DNA from: Alistipes sp.
GTDB taxonomy: Bacteria; Bacteroidota; Bacteroidia; Bacteroidales; Rikenellaceae
Direction: 5' to 3'
DNA length: 7,585 bases
NCBI GenBank assembly: GCA_017501025.1
Contig: JAFVXS010000060.1
Location: 1 to 7,585, forward strand
The position numbers were made by a program, and so were the translations under genes. The notes beneath the pieces are model-generated. The model was not told the DNA's origin and searched no databases. It worked only from the letters and a program-made list of their open reading frames with translations. This document shows, piece after piece, positions 5,600 through 7,585 of the stretch; the stretch's first letter is position 1, and each line of letters opens with the position of its first letter.

Positions 5600-5607
5600 T
5601 ACATTTG
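5600..5607 (+). promoter_or_regulatory. TAnnTTTG box at the glycosyltransferase start
   Basis: TACATTTG on the plus strand matches the -7 consensus exactly but ends only 4 bp before the ATG at 5612. If used, the transcript would be almost leaderless. No TTTG or TTG lies at the -33 distance, so it may be a chance match in A/T-rich sequence, with the true promoter elsewhere. Confidence 0.3.
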
Positions 5608-5611
5608 TATT

Positions 5612-6511
5612 ATGAAACTATCTCTGATTATTGCCACATACAACCGCAGTCAAAGTCTGATTCGGACACTACATTCGGTTGCCGAACAGACATTCGACCC
5701 CAAAGCGTGGGAGTGTATCGTTGTAGATAACCGCTCGACCGACGATACGAAGGAGCAGGTTGCCAAATTTTGCAAACTTTACCCCGACCTCAATATCAAC
5801 TATCTTTTTGAGGCAAATCAGGGCTTATCGGCTGCACGAAATTGCGGTTTGTCGAGTGCCGTAGGCGAAATTGTCGCATTTGTGGATGATGACGAGACTT
5901 TGGAGAGTAGTTTTATAGGCTCATATATCGACTTTTTTGCCACTTATGCCGATGCAATGGCAGCAGGAGGTGGCGTCATTGCCCGATACGACAACGGGCG
6001 ACCTGCGTGGATGTCGCCATACACCGAGCAGATGATTGCCAATCCGATAGATTTGGGCAGTCGTGTGCGGTCGTTCCCATCGAGTCGTATTCCGGCAGGT
6101 GGAAATATGTCCTTCCGTCGCTCACTATTCGACCATATCGAGCCGTTCAACACCCAACTCGGGCGTTGCGGAACAAGTCTAATCGGTGGCGAAGAGAGCG
6201 AACTTTTCGGACGTATTCGTTCGATAGGTTGCACCTTATACTATGTGCCAAATGCCGCAATTTATCACCACATCGCACCCGAAAAGGTTACAGACGACTA
6301 CTTCGACCGTTTGGCATTCAATGTCGGTCGCAGTCAGCGTTACCGTGCCGAGTTGAACAACTCAACGAGGATGTTGCATATAAAAGAGTATGCAAAATGG
6401 CTCGCCACCGAGGTCATTGCACTAACGTACAACCTCTGCGGCAAGCCACTTCAAGCCAGATATCTTCGTCGAATGCGTCGCGGTATAGGTCGCGGCATTC
6501 GCACTGCATAG
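5612..6511 (+). CDS. Family 2 glycosyltransferase
   Basis: Protein of 299 aa with a GT-A fold. MKLSLIIATYNRSQSL is the classic GT2 start, with VVDNRSTDDT (37-46, nucleotide-binding Asp39) following. NQGLSAARNCGL (69-80) and the metal-binding DxD in FVDDDE (Asp92-Asp94) come next. GGNMSFRR (163-170) and GGEESELFGR (192-201, likely catalytic-base acidic residues) complete the core. The basic C-terminus (RRMRRGIGRGIR) may lie at the membrane. It should transfer a sugar from a nucleotide-sugar donor to a surface glycan; donor and acceptor cannot be read. An in-frame ATG at 5546 would add 22 residues (MTKLVTFCQK...) that do not belong to the fold, so 5612 is preferred. It stands alone, divergent from the fimbrillin-like unit and convergent with the lipoprotein at 6515. 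Confidence 0.92.
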   Translation: MKLSLIIATYNRSQSLIRTLHSVAEQTFDPKAWECIVVDNRSTDDTKEQVAKFCKLYPDLNINYLFEANQGLSAARNCGLSSAVGEIVAFVDDDETLESSFIGSYIDFFATYADAMAAGGGVIARYDNGRPAWMSPYTEQMIANPIDLGSRVRSFPSSRIPAGGNMSFRRSLFDHIEPFNTQLGRCGTSLIGGEESELFGRIRSIGCTLYYVPNAAIYHHIAPEKVTDDYFDRLAFNVGRSQRYRAELNNSTRMLHIKEYAKWLATEVIALTYNLCGKPLQARYLRRMRRGIGRGIRTA

Positions 6512-6514
6512 TCA

Positions 6515-7087
6515 TTAGTTCACAACATCAACCTCAACAATCTCAACTGTCCATCCGAACAACTCCGATGCACATTGGCGTTGCAGATTTGCCACGGCTG
6601 AATTTGAGGTCGTGTCGGCTGCTACGGCATAGATAAAATCTTCGAGTGTCGGATAGGTCTGATTAACACGTTGCGACAGACATTTGTAGAACGCATTTTG
6701 TTGTATGCGGTCGAGTCCCGACGGCAAAATCGAATCGGCAACCAACATCTTATATGGGAAGATGTGTCGCATATTGCGGGCATCGGTATTGAGCTGTTCC
6801 ACAATAGTCGTTACGACGTAATACTGCACGGTGTCATTGACAGCCGGCATCTCGATAAAGGTGGTGTAGAGCGGATATGCCGTTTCGATTGCCGAGGCAA
6901 CATTATCCGAGAAGAGCATATACTCCGCCTCGGTAAGGTTGTTCAGATAGACCATTCGGCGATAATCACGCAACATTTCACGGAGCGACTGACGCTCCTC
7001 GCGACTCCACTGACTCGTCGGGGAGCAGGCGGTAAAGTTGCAGAAAAAGAGTGCCGTTACGACGGCAGAGAGTAGAAATTTTTTCAT
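6515..7087 (-). CDS. Lipoprotein of unknown function
   Basis: Protein of 190 aa. The signal peptide (MKKFLLSAVVTALFFCNFTA) ends just before Cys21 in a lipobox-like FTAC. The mature part is mostly helical and charged at first (SREERQSLREMLRDYRRMVY), then contains Tyr/Val-rich and Asn/Thr-rich segments (TVQYYVVTTIVEQLN) and ends EIVEVDVVN. I recognise no domain or catalytic motif. Unlike the other lipoproteins here, Cys is followed by SPTSQ rather than acidic residues, so it may stay on the periplasmic side. It starts 52 bp after the PnuC-family stop with no promoter in the gap, so it is probably co-transcribed with the transporter. Its stop codon is 3 bp from the glycosyltransferase stop, leaving no room for a terminator between them. 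Confidence 0.75.
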   Translation of the reverse strand: MKKFLLSAVVTALFFCNFTACSPTSQWSREERQSLREMLRDYRRMVYLNNLTEAEYMLFSDNVASAIETAYPLYTTFIEMPAVNDTVQYYVVTTIVEQLNTDARNMRHIFPYKMLVADSILPSGLDRIQQNAFYKCLSQRVNQTYPTLEDFIYAVAADTTSNSAVANLQRQCASELFGWTVEIVEVDVVN

Positions 7088-7139
7088 CGTTATACCATTT
7101 TTGATTTACACCCTCTCCCACCGCAAGCATTGTGCCACG

Positions 7140-7585
7140 TCACAAACCCTGCTCCGCAGATTTTCGCCAAACCTGCAACCAGCGTCTATATCCGACCACA
7201 GCCAAAAATGAGTAGAGCATATAAAGCGATGCCGTCAGCGGAATATCTTTATATACATATAGTGCAACGGTCAGCAAATCGACAACCAACCACCACAGCC
7301 ACTGCTCCACATACTTTCGCGACAAGAGCCACATCGCCACAATGCTCAATGCCGTTGTCAGGGCATCCCACACAGGCACCGTAGAGTCGGTAAAGTGTTT
7401 CAGCAGCAGGTAAATCACCACAAATGCAACCGCAGCTACTGCAACCGACACTGCCCACACACCTCGCGGCATAGGTTTTATATGCAGTCCTCCACCTTCG
7501 GACGAGGAGCGTTTGCCATACCACAGCCATACGCACAAGCCATATATACCTGCCACAATATAGTAGAGTTGCATCGAAAAGTCGG
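7140..7585 (-). CDS. pnuC: PnuC-family vitamin transporter (5' part outside window)
   Basis: The visible 147 residues read DFSMQLYYIVAGIYGLCVW, which aligns by eye with the internal ADFG-x-Q-x-YYLLAALYGWW segment of PnuC proteins. The true start therefore lies beyond 7585, and the Met at 7574 is internal. Hydrophobic segments follow, including a Trp-rich one (YVEQWLWWLVVDLLTVALYVYKD), and a last helix ends VVGYRRWLQVW, all typical of PnuC. It would carry nicotinamide riboside, or thiamine if it is the PnuT variant common in Bacteroidetes, by facilitated diffusion across the inner membrane. The substrate cannot be chosen without the upstream genes. It is followed by the lipoprotein at 7087 in the same unit. 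Confidence 0.85.
   Translation of the reverse strand, partial: DFSMQLYYIVAGIYGLCVWLWYGKRSSSEGGGLHIKPMPRGVWAVSVAVAAVAFVVIYLLLKHFTDSTVPVWDALTTALSIVAMWLLSRKYVEQWLWWLVVDLLTVALYVYKDIPLTASLYMLYSFLAVVGYRRWLQVWRKSAEQGL

Noticed and set aside
5401..5730. Plus-strand open frame across the G9 tract into the glycosyltransferase
   Set aside because: It overlaps the glycosyltransferase in another frame, has no recognisable domain, and runs through the leader of the opposite strand.

Overview
The window looks like a chromosomal segment of a Bacteroidales bacterium. Three things point there: several lipoproteins with Cys followed by Ser and acidic residues (CSKSDD, CSKDD), promoters of the Bacteroidetes type (-7 box TAnnTTTG, with or without a -33 TTG/TTTG), and start codons preceded by A/T-rich sequence rather than Shine-Dalgarno motifs. 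I cannot fix the genus. No rRNA, tRNA, CRISPR array, insertion sequence or prophage gene is visible.

Layout. (1) 1-1206: a hairpin terminator at the left edge, a small lipocalin-like lipoprotein (106-462, minus) and a small HTH protein (579-803, minus) with its own textbook promoter at 1069-1100 and a long leader. (2) 1207-4183: a three-gene minus-strand operon. In transcription order it encodes an SGNH/GDSL hydrolase lipoprotein, a CE7-type acetyl esterase and a CE1/PHB-depolymerase-like esterase. All three are exported, and together they look like a set for removing ester substituents from polysaccharide. (3) 4295-5580: a strong terminator, then a minus-strand unit of a fimbrillin-like lipoprotein, a 41-aa acidic peptide gene upstream of it, and an unusual leader. 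The leader carries a 30-codon ORF with a run of nine C, overlapping a potential three-way RNA junction, behind a promoter whose -7 box sits in a palindrome. (4) 5612-6511: a family-2 glycosyltransferase on the plus strand, divergent from the fimbrillin-like unit. (5) 6515-7585: a minus-strand pair, a PnuC-family vitamin transporter cut by the window edge and a lipoprotein of unknown function. The lipoprotein's stop lies 3 bp from the glycosyltransferase stop.

The most unusual part is 5384-5580. A C9 tract lies inside a short translated-looking leader ORF, so one-base slippage would change where leader translation ends relative to a downstream hairpin and the next start codon. This would be a possible phase switch for a surface lipoprotein. 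The parts are visible in the sequence; the switching is inference. Genes 3-5 are the clearest metabolic unit.
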